DNA of 64,000 bases from Rosellinia necatrix (GCA_021209875.1 JAGYVD010000002.1:3844001-3908000), one strand, 5' to 3'. Shown: positions 10,570 to 23,991, numbered from the stretch's first letter. Translations and numbers: made by a program. The notes: generated from the sequence alone by a model not told the origin.

Positions 10570-12581
10570 CTAGCAGACTCGAATGCCGCACACCTCAACC
10601 CCCTTGCCCTCGATATAGGCCTGGCGGTCGAAATACGTTTTCAGGAGGTCTTTCACGAATTCGGCGTCCGAAGGGTTCCAGATATCCAGACCCATACTTT
10701 TCAATACGTCTGTGTCAACCTGAACACTGCGTCCCGGGGTATCTTCCCCATCTGCGCGAAGTAATGCGTCGCCATCATCCCCTTCCGCCGAGCCCTCATC
10801 GTCTGTGCCGCTATCACCAGCCTGGTCAATCGCATCTACTAAGGCGCCAATGAGCTGCGTCGTTAACCTGTGGAAATAAGCGATGATGGCGAGCTCGGCG
10901 CGGGCTTCATCTAGCTCTGGCGGGGCCGAAGAGGGTATGGATGACCGCCTTGGTGTGAGCGAGACTACTGAGTCAGCAATGTCTGCCGTACGGGGCATGT
11001 TCATGCTTATAGCCGAGGATGCCGAGTCGCTGAGAAGAGAGGCGTCCTGCGCGGATTCTTCGGCCTCGTCTGACCGCGCCTTCTCACCGGCTGAGGCCCA
11101 CCACATGAAGCCGCTATATGCGAGAGCAGCCCAGCTTGTAGGCTCCACTACTTGCTCTGCCTCATCCAGCAACGCGCTCTCCTGGTTGTATGCAGCTACG
11201 GTCCGTGGCGTCGTCGGTGTGGCTAACTCAACGTTTCCTTCCATGCGGGCGATCCCGAGTTTAAGAGAGCGGAAACGCCGCATGTCGCGCTGTGTACCTT
11301 TCACAAATACTCCGTGCGGTAATTCCACAGTGGGCCAAATGTGTTTCTTTGCATTCGCAGCATGGGGCGGTGGCATAGTGATGAGCATGTCCCACAGCAC
11401 GTCCTTCTTAGAGAGAATGCTGTCGGTGGTGCAGGCTATCCAACCGGTCCCCACGTCCGATTTACTGCCTAACAACGACGCAGCGTCCATGTTCTCATAA
11501 TGTTTTGCGTCCTCCGTCAGAAAGGGGATATCATGAACGCCGATTGAAAAAAGAGGCCGCAAGCGATGCGATGCCGAGCTGGATGATAAGAGATTAGCAG
11601 TCGCGAGCGGTATATTGGAGAGGACTGAGATGTTGTAGACTAAATCGACGGTCAGACCTCGCTCGCACAGACAGCACACCAATTAATTGATTTACACTTA
11701 CCGAAATTGCAAGCTTGCTCCACGGGTGCATGGCCCGAAATCAAAATTCGCTTGCGCAGCAGCGCAGCGCGGTGGATAGGAAATATGAGTGGTCCGAAGG
11801 TATCGAGGAGCTTCGTCAGACTCCAGGCCGGGTGAAACGGCGATAACCGGTGGCCAGGCAGCATTAGCGCCGTTCCATCGGAGACTGAACGCTTCCTGGC
11901 ATGACCCCGGGGCGCCTTTGCGTCTTTCAAGGTCATGGTTGGGGACCCGGGGCTCTCTTTGGCCGTAGCGCCATCATCAACAGAGTCGGTAGGGTCCCGG
12001 GCTTGGTTCTTCTCCCAGTACCCTTCCAGGATGCTGAGGTCCTTACTATCCACAACTAGTTTTCTAATCAACCTCACATTAGTGGCGGTCACAACGGGGA
12101 GAGCAGATAAACAACTCGGCGATCACTGGGCGGTAACACCACACGGGGCCGAGGGATGCTGTGACGCAATGACGTACGATGCGATTGCCTTCAGGCTCTC
12201 GGCATGCTTCCATGCCCTGCCTAGCCGTCCGTAGCTTAGCGGGACCAAGACGCCGACGGCCAGCATGCGCGCATTGCGGGCGGCGGTGTCTTCGACCGGC
12301 GCATTGACGAAGGCGCTTAGCCCGGCGCATCCGTCATGCACGAAGTAGATGAGGTCCTCGGATACGGTGTGTAGGCCGGATGGCAGCGACTTGTATTCCA
12401 CCACCCCCTCGAGCTCCACGTCCGGTTTCGAGGCCTTCCAGGAGATGGTGTAGCCGGCCTTGACGTCGAAGTCGATGAGGAAGAGGGCCTCGATGGGAGG
12501 TAGATCAGGCAGTGCAACGACACTGGGGCTCGAGGGCAGCCGCACGTGGAGCTCCGGTTGGCCACGGCGTGAGGCGGCCAT
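10570..12581 (-). CDS. LCHN/DENND11-like DENN-family protein (DUF2347/DUF4484 type)
   Basis: Three exons on the minus strand: 12178-12581, about 11702-12063 and 10570-11639. They encode 611 residues. Intron 1 is GTACGT...TAG with branch CTAAT; an alternative acceptor 9 nt upstream stays in phase. Intron 2 is GTAAGT...TAG. The N-terminus has the longin/uDENN-like strand pattern (EALFLIDFDVKAGYTISWK) and the SYGRLGRAWKHAESLKAIA helix. Further conserved pieces are PLIFPIHRAALLRKRILI and VYNISVLSNIP, which are typical of this family. The second half is acidic and low-complexity, then returns to a conserved C-terminal helix (MGLDIWNPSDAEFVKDLLKTYF). DENN proteins are usually Rab exchange factors in membrane trafficking; the role of this fungal branch is not established to my knowledge. 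The three-exon join is supported by phase at both junctions. Confidence 0.82.
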
Positions 12582-14926
12582 TGCTAGGCGAGGGCGACGA
12601 TGATGACGTTACCGCCGGCGCATAACCAATATGATAGCCAATATGGTATCGGGTCGGGGGGATCGGGGGAAGGGGCCTCGGGAGTTGGGGGAACTGGGCA
12701 GACCGACTGGGCAGACCGACTGGGCAGACTGACTGGGTAGTCGGAGGGTCGTGGTCGGGGTCGATTGGGCGGTTTAGCACATGCTACGGGAAGAATTGCT
12801 TCGGTCCCAGCACCCAATCGAGTTATCCTGCTAGTTTAAGACAAGTCATTTGTTCGCCCCGTCGTGCGCACGCGGGGGTTGTGTACGCGGGGGTTGTATT
12901 GACGATGCAATGTGGAGGGGCTGTAACGTCTGTCCGTCAGATCATATGGCGAGATTATGACCTCGCTCATGATGCTGCTTGCTGCTTACTGCTTGATGCT
13001 TGCTGCTCAGTTAGGTAGCTGCTGCTCTGATGGGTCCATGGCCCAGATAGTTACAGCGACTAAGTAGGTACCTACCTACCTACCTACCTACCCACCGATC
13101 TAGATAGGTACCTAAACTACCTAGGTAACTACCTAGGTAAGCATGTAGCTAGCGTAGGCAGCTAGCGTAGGTCCCTAGGTGGTGTTACTTGGACACCTGT
13201 ATGGAACAGCGCTCCTATTTAGGCATCCACTGTAGGTAGTGTACTTTAAAACACCTAGTTAGTTACTGGAAGATTATTTGACACGTGATGTGGGTCTCCT
13301 TAAGTGAGCTTACTCGGAAGCTACCCCCGAGTGAAGAATGAACGAATACGACAATAACAATAAGAAGAAGGTAATTAATTTAGGTCACGAGATACATTGT
13401 ACGCTCGTGCCATCGACTTTATAGAGAGATAATATGTGATATGTGATATGCGATAAGCGGGATGGCATTATGGCATATAGGATATAGGATATGGTATATG
13501 GTATATGGTATATGGGACAATGGATACGGGATACAAAAAATTATGAAACACGAAGAATCGAAAAACGGTAAAAAGGCCACAGGGATTGGTCTGGCACTCG
13601 CCATTGTCGTGGTCGATGTTTACCCTATGCCTAATGCTAACGTTAGTATGCTTCCGTGAAAGTGGCTGGTTGGTCCAGAGGGGGTATAAAGGCTGGCCCG
13701 CCTCCCATCAGATGGGGTCGGGTCCGAACCGGATCTCGTAGCCGGAACCCACTCGTAGCCGGAACCCACACCTAGCCGACTCAGCGCCGGACTAAAGCGT
13801 CGGAAGGATATAAGGCCGCCACATACGAACGATTATGTGCCTCCCGTCCGTGTTGAGGGGATTCTTTGGTGGTTTGGTGTCAACGGGAGTGAGGAAATAA
13901 AGAAAAAGAAACGGCAGGAAACAGCATTGCTCTCCATGTAGAGAACAAGCTTAAATACGGTATTTCTATCGTCTCTGGTCTTACGAATGCAGGGTCTTGT
14001 GTTAGACGAGAGCACCTAGGGTATGTCAATGAGGAGGGGAAGGTGCCCATTTCATCGCTACTTTCCTATTATCTGAGTACTCACATCGTCCAGTCCGAAA
14101 CTTGATTGTGGACATGCTGTGTATCCCGAGGCTTGCAACTTGAATGGCCATGATTGATAACCGAGTACCTACCTACCTACCTACACACGGGACGGACGGG
14201 AACACCGGGTACATACCTAGGTACTCCCATGTCTGGGCGTATTGCTAGGTCTTTTGGCCTATTGGTACAGCGGCACAGTGGTACAGCGGCACAGTGGTAC
14301 AGCGGCACAGCGGTACAGCGGTACAGCGGTACAGCGGTACAGCGGTACAGCGGTACAGCGGTACAGCGGTACAGGGCTTTGCTGTCTTGATACCAGCTAA
14401 CCTCGCCTTTGAAAATCTGCCTAGATGGACATATTTCGAATGTTTGGACGGGGAATAACCAAACAACAATAGTAATTAACTGTTACTTACTACGAGAAAA
14501 GAACTATTATGTATGGTCTGTATAGTTAAGAAATGAACTGTCAGCAATTGGGGTGGCATAAATCCCCCAATCCTATGTCCGGACCGGACCAGATACCTAC
14601 CTACCTACTTACATTACGTGGAATTAGGGATGGCACGGAACATCCCCATTCGCACCCGGAGCTAGAGTTTGCTAGGTTGAAGGTCCTTCTCTCAATAGCT
14701 ATTGCTTAAATACTAAGTGGTCACACCCGCTCACGGGGGGAGAGGCGCAAACTCGGTATCATTTGAAGGATTTGCCATTGACGCCTCCCTCGAGAATAAG
14801 CAGTACCATCAGGTACTCTATCCCCACGACTCCGGTATAGTGGTAGCGGGGACCCAACAGGGGCAAGGGGAGGTTCTTGTTTCCTTTCGAATAGAACATC
14901 GCCGAGCTCGGGAATACCGCGTAAAG
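12582..14926. repeat. Repeat-rich intergenic region
   Basis: No gene is supported here. In order it holds: three 13-bp copies of a CTGGGCAGACCGA unit (12695-12736); a dense TACC/TAGG array (13060-13185); an ATATGG-type array (13435-13515); further CTAC runs at 14168 and 14591; and the 8-bp minisatellite listed separately. Reading frames here are products of the repeats. Confidence 0.6.
14264..14374. repeat. Minisatellite, 8-bp unit CGGTACAG
   Basis: The array is about 110 nt. The right half is near-perfect tandem CGGTACAG; the left half alternates with the variant CGGCACAGTGGTACAG. Frames on both strands stay open only because of the repeat. Confidence 0.9.
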
Positions 14927-16066
14927 ATGGACCCGGCGAGCATCTTCCGAGTCGACGGCATGGTGGCGGTCGTTACCGGCGGCGGAACCGGTATGCCCGC
15001 CCCTCCGGACACGCGGCCCCCCTAACTAGCTAACCGCTCTCCACTAGGCATCGGCTTACACATGGCGAAAGCGCTGGCCAATGCTGGCGCCAGCAAGGTC
15101 TACATCCTAGCCCGGCGCAAGGAGCTCCTGGACGAGGCGGCCAAGACGCACGAGAGCCTGCGCCCGATCGCCTGCGACGTCGGCTCGAAGGAGTCGCTCC
15201 AGGCCGCCGTGGATGTCGTCGCCGGGGAGAGCGGCCACGTGAACCTGGTGGTGGCCAACTCGGGCGTGATCGGGCCGGCGGGGCGCTACCACCCCGACCT
15301 GACCGTGTCGGAGCTGAGGCGGCGCCTCTTCGACGACGTCTCCATGGACGACTTCACGCAGGCCATGCACGTCAACGTCACGGGCGCGTACTTCACCATG
15401 CTCGCCTTCCTCGAGCTCCTGGACGCCGGTAATAAGAACGCGCTCGGGGGCGGCTTCGGCGCCCCGTTGACCCCCGACGGCGGGGTGCCCTCCGTGCAGA
15501 GCCAGGTCCTCTTCACGAGCAGCATCTCGGCGTACAGCCGCGCCTGGCTCTCGCTGCCCGCCTACGCGGGCAGCAAGTCGGCTATCGCGCATCTGGCAAA
15601 ACACGCCAGCACGAATCTATCACCGTACGGTATCCGGGCAAACGTCATGGCCCCGGGATGTGAGTAGATCCCCCCTTCGTCCCGAGAGACAGACGTAAAC
15701 GACGGCGCGTGGGAAGAGCTAACCGATACGCGCACATAGTGTTCCCATCCGATGTAGGGCAAGGTCTTATACAAGGTCGTGACCCAGCGAAAGAAGACCC
15801 TTCCGAGCTGCGCTTTATCCCCGCCCGACGGTTCGGCGGCGAGGAAGAAATGGCAGGGACGGTGCTATACCTAGCGAGCAGGGCTGGTGCGGTGAGTGCA
15901 CTCAAACATTATTCTACCCCTATTTCTTTACTTACTAGGCTCTCCCTCGCCATCAATGGCCTTCGCCTAAGAAAGCTTTACTGACTTTCTCATGTCTAAG
16001 TATTGTAATGGCTTAGTGCTTGTCAACGACGGTGGTAGCCTGGCCACCATGCCCTCGGAATATTAG
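14927..16066 (+). CDS. Short-chain dehydrogenase/reductase (SDR)
   Basis: Four exons: 14927-14990, 15048-15659, 15740-15891 and 16001-16066. They encode 297 residues. The introns are 57, 80 and 109 nt, all GT-AG with CTAAC/CTGAC branch sites, and every phase matches. The classical SDR motifs are present: the cofactor loop TGGGTGIG (residues 17-24, completed across intron 1), a VVANSG variant of NNAG, the SSIS serine region, and the catalytic YAGSK (Y194, K198). The last exon restores the usual VNDGG near the C-terminus. The enzyme should be a cytosolic NAD(P)(H)-dependent oxidoreductase. The substrate cannot be told from sequence. It lies about 25 kb from the PKS, so any part in that pathway is speculative. 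Confidence 0.9.
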
Positions 16067-18514
16067 ACACTTGTCGTCAACATTACTATCATAATCGTGG
16101 GTGTATATTGCGTAGTTATAATAGACAACACAACCACTTAGGGAGAAAACGATTATCCTGCGCAGTGACCATTCGGCAGGAGCCAACTAGTCAGAGGCGC
16201 GCCATCCACAATCACAACCAAAACCAACCCCATCTTTTGGGTTTGACAAGCGCAGCCACCATGCCGCCTGCCAATTCTCATTTCTCATATTATGTAGTAA
16301 GAGTGAGATTTCCCCGGAAAACTGCCAGTTCGCTGAGAAACTTTACGATTTGAGCGATGGGCGAGGGCTACCACCAAGAGCTCGACCCAAACGATCCAAT
16401 ACCGATCGACAAGAAACTGCACAGTATCTATCTCGTAACGCAATCTCGGTTAACGACTGCTTTTAGCGCCGACTAGGACCGGGTGTATACTCGACCGAAT
16501 TACGGCACGGGACGCGATGGGTTTCAGACCGGGTATCGACAGCAGACACAGCATCCGCATGGGTTGCTACCATCAGGGACTTTGCAGGAGATGTATTTTA
16601 GCGCAGTACAGCAGTGCACTTGGTTGGCTATATTCCACTTCTCCCTTCGGGATTAATCGCTAGACACGAGAACTTGTTCATCTAATCTCACACTATCCGT
16701 GCAGCTGATGCCATCAGGGCTTCCCGCCCTCAACAATAGATGCAACGCCGCGCGATGGTTCATCCCAACTTTCTAAGGGTCACTGGAAGAGTGCCATCCG
16801 GCGTGTAGGTATCACGGCAACGGGACTGACCTCTCGGATAATATGGATGAGTATCATGCGGGGATCGCGCGACGCTTCAAAAACGTTTAGAACATGACGA
16901 TGCAGTGGCAAGGCGATAGGGAATCAAAGCGGGACTAATTAACTCCCCTATTAAGAACAGCATACACTATTCGAGATGCATAGATAGTAATTGTTCATCT
17001 CTAGCGAACTAAGCTGGAGTATTCGGCCTAACCGAAGCACGCTCAAGAGGGGGGCAAAGCAAACTCGTCTCGTTAGGGGCTCGATGTTGCTTAGTTTGCC
17101 AGAGGCATGCGAGCGGCTTCGTCTTCGTTCAACACTTCACTGGCCACCGGAATCCGAACCCGACGGCGCCATCGTTACATCGTGGCATACGGCTCCGAAA
17201 AGGGAAAACACACTGGACGCCGGCGACGGGTGTCACATTGGATAATATGCAAAGCCTTCGGCGACATGTTCATATTCGCATGGCGTTTCATTCTCGTCGT
17301 CAATCATAATTGGCCGAAGCCGGCGCTCTGTTAGGACCTCCCTTGCGCACATCTCTTCGCAACGTTGTTCTCACCATGCATTCTCATCGGGCCCATGTCA
17401 GTGTACGCGGCAGCGAAGGACGTGCTTCTTAAACCCAAAATCAGCCCTGTAGTATCTCAGGTAATGTTATCTCGCTTTGACCAAGCCTCGGCTACATATC
17501 CCGATTTGGATCGACGTCAATCCGCTCTGATGCTGCACGGGACCGTCTCGGCGGCCAGAAGCCCGGGATACCGGAAGCTGAGGCGCCTCAAACTTCCGTG
17601 TTCGGAAATGTTTTTCTCTGCAACATGATCTGATGTGGCGTCCTCTTACTAGGTGCCATGTACACTACACATGTCGCGTTTCCGCAGGATCGTCTCCGTG
17701 AAGAGTAGCAGTCTAGGCTGTAACCATCGTGGCGTAATGGTGCCGCCAACTAAGAACAATCATCTCGGTAGATGTGAAAGAGGGGTATTGTACGTGTATG
17801 TTTATGTTCATGGGAATATCGCCGCATATCACCGCAACTTCGACGAGCCAGCGAACATCGGGATCCACCGTTTCGGTTCCGAAAATTGAAGATCATGGTC
17901 ATCTGATAAGCACCGGGCGAGTCTTTTGAGACCATGAGTCCCGAAGAGGTCAGGCCGCTATACAAAAAGGAAGAATCACGTTTAGAGTAAAGTACAGAAC
18001 ACTCGGAGAACCATCCATCGATGGGGCTGGGACAGATCTTGATACCTAAGTCAAGCGCGTGCGGAGGGGGCGGCGTGTGTGGAGTTTTCATTTCCCATTA
18101 GTAGATCTTGTATGGAGAATGAATAGTATTGCCTTCTCGTATAAATTGGGTAGTGACATATCAAGACCGAAATGCTGCGCCAGCGTTTTCCATATACAAG
18201 GTAACCAGGGTACCGCCACCAATACAACATTGTTCAGAGCGCTTATGCCATGAAGATCCAGGGTGGTCAGGGTTTGTAATTGCCCCGTCTAGAGAAACCC
18301 AGAACCCAGTAAGAGACATCCCGGTAGCCCCCAACACATAGAGCTCAAAGCAAGGTGTGGCATGGTTTGGCATGAGGTGGGAGTTTGTCCTGTTCCAAGT
18401 AGGCATGCGACTGCAGGCGTGAGAATGCCAGACGCAAGCGGCCTGCATGACGTGGTCTAGAAGAGTACCCGACGGCGTCTCTGCAATCAATGGCAGCGCC
18501 CCCAAAAACCTAGG
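16067..18514. other. 2.4-kb region without an intact gene
   Basis: Only fragments of under 115 codons occur on either strand, with frequent stops and no recognisable domain. Base composition is mixed and not obviously AT-skewed. It may be a decayed gene or plain spacer; I could not match any fragment to a family with confidence. Confidence 0.5.
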
Positions 18515-19045
18515 TTAGACCGTGGGGATGCAGATGGTCTCACCGACGGACAATTTATCGCAGTCCAGGCCCTCGTTACTTTCCAATAGGAGGTCGAGGG
18601 AGACGGACCTGGCCTCGGCAATGGCCCAACACGTGTCGCCGGCTTTGATCTCGTAGGGAGCGGCACCATCGCCACAATCCCTGACTATGTCCTTGCTGCC
18701 CTTGGACGCGCCGCTGATGAACCAGACTACAACTAGGAGGAAGACGCCGACGAGCAAGAACCAGTTCAACAACGGCATCATCTCCTGTCGCCATGAGGCT
18801 GGCTCATCGGGGCCGGCATAGGTCAAGGGCTGTGTGGGACCGCTGTGGTCTTCGTCGCCGTATGAAGACAGCGTAGCGTCGCCCACTCGTCGGAGCTGCC
18901 CGTATCGGTTGCCCGGTGCGCTCTCCCACAGCCCTCCCTCGGTGTCACGGAATGTGTAGACCTGAGTATCGGCGTCATAGCCGATTCGCTGCATGCCCTC
19001 GGGCAAGCGCTCCTCGTCGGTATCATACTCAGACCAGCGGGCCAT
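18515..19045 (-). CDS. Single-pass membrane protein with one LysM domain
   Basis: Uninterrupted gene of 176 residues. The cytosolic-looking N-terminal part (about 1-90) carries YDADTQVYTFRDTEGGLWE, a motif I associate with a widespread fungal family. One membrane span lies at about 93-112 (LLNWFLLVGVFLLVVVWFI). The C-terminal 50 residues form a LysM domain: YEIKAGDTCWAIAE through GLDCDKLSVGETICIP. LysM domains bind chitin or peptidoglycan-type GlcNAc polymers. Here the anchored arrangement differs from secreted LysM effectors, so a cell-wall or housekeeping role is more likely than an effector role; this is inference. The short conserved length and lack of a signal peptide agree with a tail-out membrane protein. 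Confidence 0.85.
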   Translation of the reverse strand: MARWSEYDTDEERLPEGMQRIGYDADTQVYTFRDTEGGLWESAPGNRYGQLRRVGDATLSSYGDEDHSGPTQPLTYAGPDEPASWRQEMMPLLNWFLLVGVFLLVVVWFISGASKGSKDIVRDCGDGAAPYEIKAGDTCWAIAEARSVSLDLLLESNEGLDCDKLSVGETICIPTV

Positions 19046-20135
19046 CGTGAGCTATCGCAGAATAGGATGGGTTTGGTTGGTTAAATGATGAACAGAGTGA
19101 CCTAGGTAGCTAGCTAGATACCCGGGTAGGTAAAATATGGTTGGGATCCCAGAGAGTGGTGCGCTGATATCAGGTTATCTATCACGTTTTTAGAGGTCAG
19201 TTCAAATGCATCTAGATTTGTTTTACGTTGGGTACCTATGCTAGGTAGGTAGGTAAGGTAGGTAGGTAAGGTAGGCAGGTAGGTAGGTAGGAGAACGGTT
19301 CGGTCGATGGCAAAGTAGGTAGATAGATTTAGTAGCAGGTAGGTAGGTACTGTAAAGCTGCTGTAACTGCCTAACCTGCCTAGGTCCTTAAAGTAGGTAA
19401 CCTACCTACCTAAGGTAAGTCAATAGAGGCGCTAGGTAACATACATGTCCGTGTGTGCGTAGGTAGGTAGTGTAGGTAGGGAAGTAGGTAGTGTAGGTAG
19501 GGAAGTAGGTAGTGCATGTAGGTCGTAGGCACTAGGTATGCAGGCTGGGTACCTAATTGCGACAGGCCCTAGATAACGTCCCGCACCACTCCAGTCATAA
19601 ATGGGGATGATAAATTCGTCGTCGACTTAGAATTTTGATGGCTGTATATGACCAGTATGAGATGACGATGATGACATTGATGATAATGTATCCGGCTCTG
19701 CAGCTGTGCTTTGATTGATTAAATTGCTGGCAGACATCAGGCATCTGTTACAGCAGCTAGTCGGGCCTGACTAGCTGCTCCGCCACACTCAGACATAAGG
19801 GGGCTGACGTAGGCTCCCCACAACCACCTAATCTAGCCACGGATTCGATCCACCCTCGCTTCCCCCCTCCAAATAACTACCGTAATAGGGTAATAGGTAA
19901 GCATGTACAGCGTACACCACGCAGGTCATCACAGGCAATGGTCTAATGTATGTATGTAGGCACTTTAAAGGCATTGGCGAGATATTGCAATTGGCACCTC
20001 GGAATCTGAATCTATGTATTCAAGGTTGCATCTTATCACCTCAGAAAGGCATAGGCCAAAGGAAACCGAAACTCACTTTTGTGACAGGTATTACAGGTTT
20101 ACACACCAACCCCGACGGTTAATATCCCTCTCCTT
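19046..20135. repeat. Spacer with long TAGG/CCTA arrays
   Basis: Positions 19095-19545 are packed with GTAGGTAGG runs, including a 16-18 nt unit (GTAGGTAGTGTAGGTAGGGAA type) repeated around 19460-19515. No gene was seen. Confidence 0.7.
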
Positions 20136-21536
20136 TTATGTTGTCGATATCACAACCTCCGTCGTCCTCATTATGCCCATGCTGTTATGCCCGCTTGAAT
20201 TCCTCTCCCCGCCAGCCGTGTCGCTGCTATCAACCGTGCGCGTCGTCTTGTCGCCGCTGTCATTGCCATGAACCCTAACATGGTAGCTGTCCGGTGGGAC
20301 AATGGGCCGTTCGTCTAGCTCAAAACCGTCCGTCTTGTCGGTGTGGCTTCGTTGCCTCATATATCTCCCAGCAATACTGTGCCCCGTCGTCGTCCTCCGA
20401 TTATGCGATGGCCCCCCGTATGGCGAGCTCTTGTACGAGCTTGTGAATCCCAGCAATGGCTGTAGAAGCTTCTTTAGTTGCGGGGCGCAGGCTGCGATGA
20501 TCCCCACGTTTAGTTGGATGCTTGAGCGTAGATTGTTAGCGCCTCCCTCTCCGGAACCGCCACGGGTTATTTGAGAAAAGGAAAACGTACAATGCCCAAG
20601 TCGGAACACCTATCTCGTAGGTGCTGTCGCCGAGGGGGTTGTATCGTATCTGATAGATAGCCTTCACGACACCGATGGCGACGGCACCCCAGCCGAGCGC
20701 CAGCATGATTATGAGATATACGCGGAGCTTGGTTCTAAGCTGAAGTTGCCAAATGACTGGGATTGGCAACGAGGCAAGGAGAATGTCGGTGAAGATACTG
20801 AGCGCTACAAAGCGTAAGCACATCTCTGCTTTCGCGCGTTCTTAAGGTGGCACGTACCGGTATTAGCAAGCCCAAATCGAATGAAAAGCTTTACGCTGTA
20901 GCACTTGGCGCCCGAATTTAAATCCCAAAAGCCCGATAGGGGCTTGCAATACAAGAACAAGGTCAAAAAGGCAAATATGGTATATATGGTGACGAAGGCT
21001 AAGGTTGTGTTAGCAACCACCGCATGCTGTATCAGGAGAATCGCGTTACCAATTGTCCCCCATAAAATCCATTTGAATGTCCTACCTCTACACAGTCGTA
21101 GAAGCGAAAAGCTGAGCGATATCTTCAAGAGTCCGAGCCCGAGTAGGTTGAGAATAGTCTGGGCAAAGGTGGCCGCCCCGAATTCCCACAGGTCATCGTC
21201 CGACACGAAGATTTTATGAAGCCCGAGGCCATGTTGAGATTCGTAAATGTAAAGTACATACGAGGCAAATGCCGATAACTGGCGCCGAACGAAGGTCAGT
21301 CGCCTCCTATTCATACGGGTGTTGTGTATTGAACGTACTGTGGCTCCCAGCATGAACCCGTCGTCACACCCAACTGATTTGGCCAGGAATGCTCGACTGT
21401 ATAGCCGCAAGATAGTAATGACCAATGCCGTGACATGTATTGCTGATACAATACCCAGCTGCAACCCAAGAGAGCTCTCCTGTCGCTTAGGATCTACCGG
21501 CGATGCATCCCCGACGCCCGCGGCAGACAATGGCAT
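20136..21536 (-). CDS. Rhodopsin-domain integral membrane protein (PTH11/SAT5-like), copy 1
   Basis: Four exons on the minus strand: 21339-21536, 20858-21278, 20591-20804 and 20136-20520. They encode 405 residues. Introns are 60, 53 and 70 nt, all with GTACGT donors. Seven hydrophobic spans can be followed from about residue 24 (GIVSAIHVTALVITILRLYSR) to the NVGIIAACAPQL segment. Diagnostic pieces of the fungal rhodopsin-domain family are visible: the CDD after span 2, GLANT-ALSIFTDILLASLPIPVIW across intron 2, and GVPTWA-FIQLNVGIIAA across intron 3. The hydrophilic C-terminal tail of about 115 residues is typical. These proteins are often called PTH11-like GPCRs. Intron 1 is a multiple of three with no stop, so an unspliced product would also be open. 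An in-frame ATG at 21587 is an alternative start. Confidence 0.88.
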
Positions 21537-23991
21537 GGTTGGAGTTTGTGTCGTTTCGAGATATGTAGGCAGGATCCGCGAGTTCATGTGTAAGTGCAAT
21601 AAACGATAAGATGGTGCGCAGTATTATAGCAGGAATTGCGTCGTGGACGACGGCGAACTGGATTCGCAGGAGAGCGGCATGACGAGAGGAAATCCCATGG
21701 AACGGTACCGTCAGAAGCTTGGACTGGAGGGCCTCGAAACATTTTTATTCGAGTGCTCTGAAATGGCCAATTTCGTACTACTATAGAACAGCAAAGTTAA
21801 GAATGCTTAAGCGACTCACATCTACCCTGTCATTTGCTTCTCGTTACTGCGTTGCATAAAGGACCGTTCTCACGACCGGTCAAGCCCAGTCTCTAGCCCC
21901 ATGTATTCCGGGGTAGGCCACGGCCCTGGGCCCTGGGCCTTGGGGCGTTTGGCTAACGGAAGAGGCACCAGTTAATTTATCTTACCAGATCATCCATTTA
22001 TCATGTATGGCAGCCTCTGTGCGGATAATGACCACGAACGAACGAGCGAACGAACGAACGCCAGTCGAAGGGTCCCCTATTTGGTCACATCGCCACAATA
22101 CCGACTACCACCTAATTCGGGTGGCATATACGATGTTTGATGTTTCGATAGATGGAAGGGTGCGAGAGCCGTTGTCGGGTGTATAACTACCGTCTGAGTA
22201 TGTACTCTTGCAAGAACAATACGCCACTTAATCTATTATGTAAAGACTTTGGTACTGTAGCATGTTGGAGGTACCTACCTACTAAGTAGGTATGTATGTG
22301 TGTAGACAGGTGGTTACGTTACAGACCCTAAGAGGTAGTTATGTAGGTCGATGATGTAGGGAGGTAGGTTGAGCACTTAGAAGTGGGTTGACTGTCAGTG
22401 GCCTCTGCCCCAGAATGCTTCGTATCACGTGACACTCCGATAATTGATCGATAATTGATGGATGCGCTACTGCAAGTGGCCGGGCTAACAAATTGCCAAG
22501 AGCAGCACTCACTCGGTTTGAAGGACCTAACTACTATGCGTGCCCGTACCGGTCCACCCTGTTTCCGTTTTCGTTTCTCCATCCAGCCTTAACAACAACA
22601 CATAGGTTACGTATCTACCTACGTATCTACCTACCTACTTACCTACTTACCTACCTACTTATCTTCCCCGTACCATTCTCTCCCACACCCCTCCCCCCCA
22701 AAACACTCGAGGATTCGGGAATTCAATGAACCATACCTAGCTTATATATCTAATTTATATGTGTACTTCCGGTACGGCACGGCACACGGGAAACCCCGTT
22801 GAAGCTGATATCATACAGCAATAGTTGATTCAAACCTATTACCATGTATTAGCTATGCCCTTGGTATTTGATTCCATTGATCTGCCTCTTTTCAAGAGGT
22901 TGATCGACCCGGCACGCGCTCCCGTTCTACGCTCGGACGCGGGGCTCACAAGGCCCGCCCACGGTCTTTCCAAGGTCCTTCCGTGTTCTAGGGGTCTTGG
23001 CTGGCGATGGTAGCATTGGATAAAACCTCTAGGGAACGCCACCACCGTGTTATCGTACACTATCTGGACTGCCTTGGGCAGACAGAGGCAGGCAGAGGCA
23101 GGCAGAGGCAGGCAGAGGCAGGATAATAGTGGGAGCCGTACTGGCGACAAGGACAATGTATACTCAGGTATACCACTACCCAGTACCTAACCCAGTTGGC
23201 CTTCGATCTACAACTGCTGTACACATGTCTGCAAAGGAAAGATCCGGAGCTGCAGGTCCCCCGTATGGGTCAGGGCTTGTGTGAGGTACCTACATCGACC
23301 TACGTAATCTACCAAGATAGGTAACTCGAACATGTTGACGACTTACATGAACCCCTTGGTGAAAGGGTTCAATACCCACGTGCCTGGAGCCCGGTTGCAT
23401 TGTACCGACTTATGCATTATCATATCTTGAAACCCTGACCCTCCAAGCCCATTCTGATCTGTTACGCCGAGGCTACGATATCCCTCAACCACTTGGCTTG
23501 CTTCTTTCTCTCGCATACGTGATTTGATGCATCTCAAATATGGGTATTGCTTATTATATGGCAGCGGCTCGATATCCTCCTCGACTACTGTCTCACAGCC
23601 CCTCCCCCTTCCCCCAGATACACCCTGCTTTACACGCTCCGCGATGTCTCAAAATGCAACCCAGGCCGGGTTACACTTCCGTATGCTCCTCCTCCGGGAG
23701 AAACCTTGGGAAGCAGGAACGCTTGCCAACAGCTTGATCACATAGTACTACACTCTCGTTTATGGCCTCGTTTGGCATCGATTACTACATCCCCTAGGGA
23801 GGGGTCAGCTGAACATCGGCAAATAAATACTGCACTTACAGTATTGCTCTTGACACATAACTTTCTACTCAAAGAAAGTTCGAGTTTCCTAGACTTTTAG
23901 CTTAAGATTCGATTCGGTTGTCTTTTTGTTAGTGGTGCCGTTACGAGCGTCATTATCTCTTGAGGCCTGAGTTCATTCCAACTGGCTTATC
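21537..23991. repeat. Spacer between receptor-like gene and tyrosinase
   Basis: No gene is supported. Simple repeats include a CGAA-type run at 22033-22060, CTAC runs at 22611-22665 and a 10-bp GGCAGAGGCA minisatellite at 23080-23123. Confidence 0.55.

Noticed and set aside
13060..13185. Interstitial telomere repeat
   Set aside because: The units are CCTACC/TAGGTA, not TTAGGG/CCCTAA.
14154..14469. Open frames across the CGGTACAG array
   Set aside because: They encode only periodic repeats on both strands.
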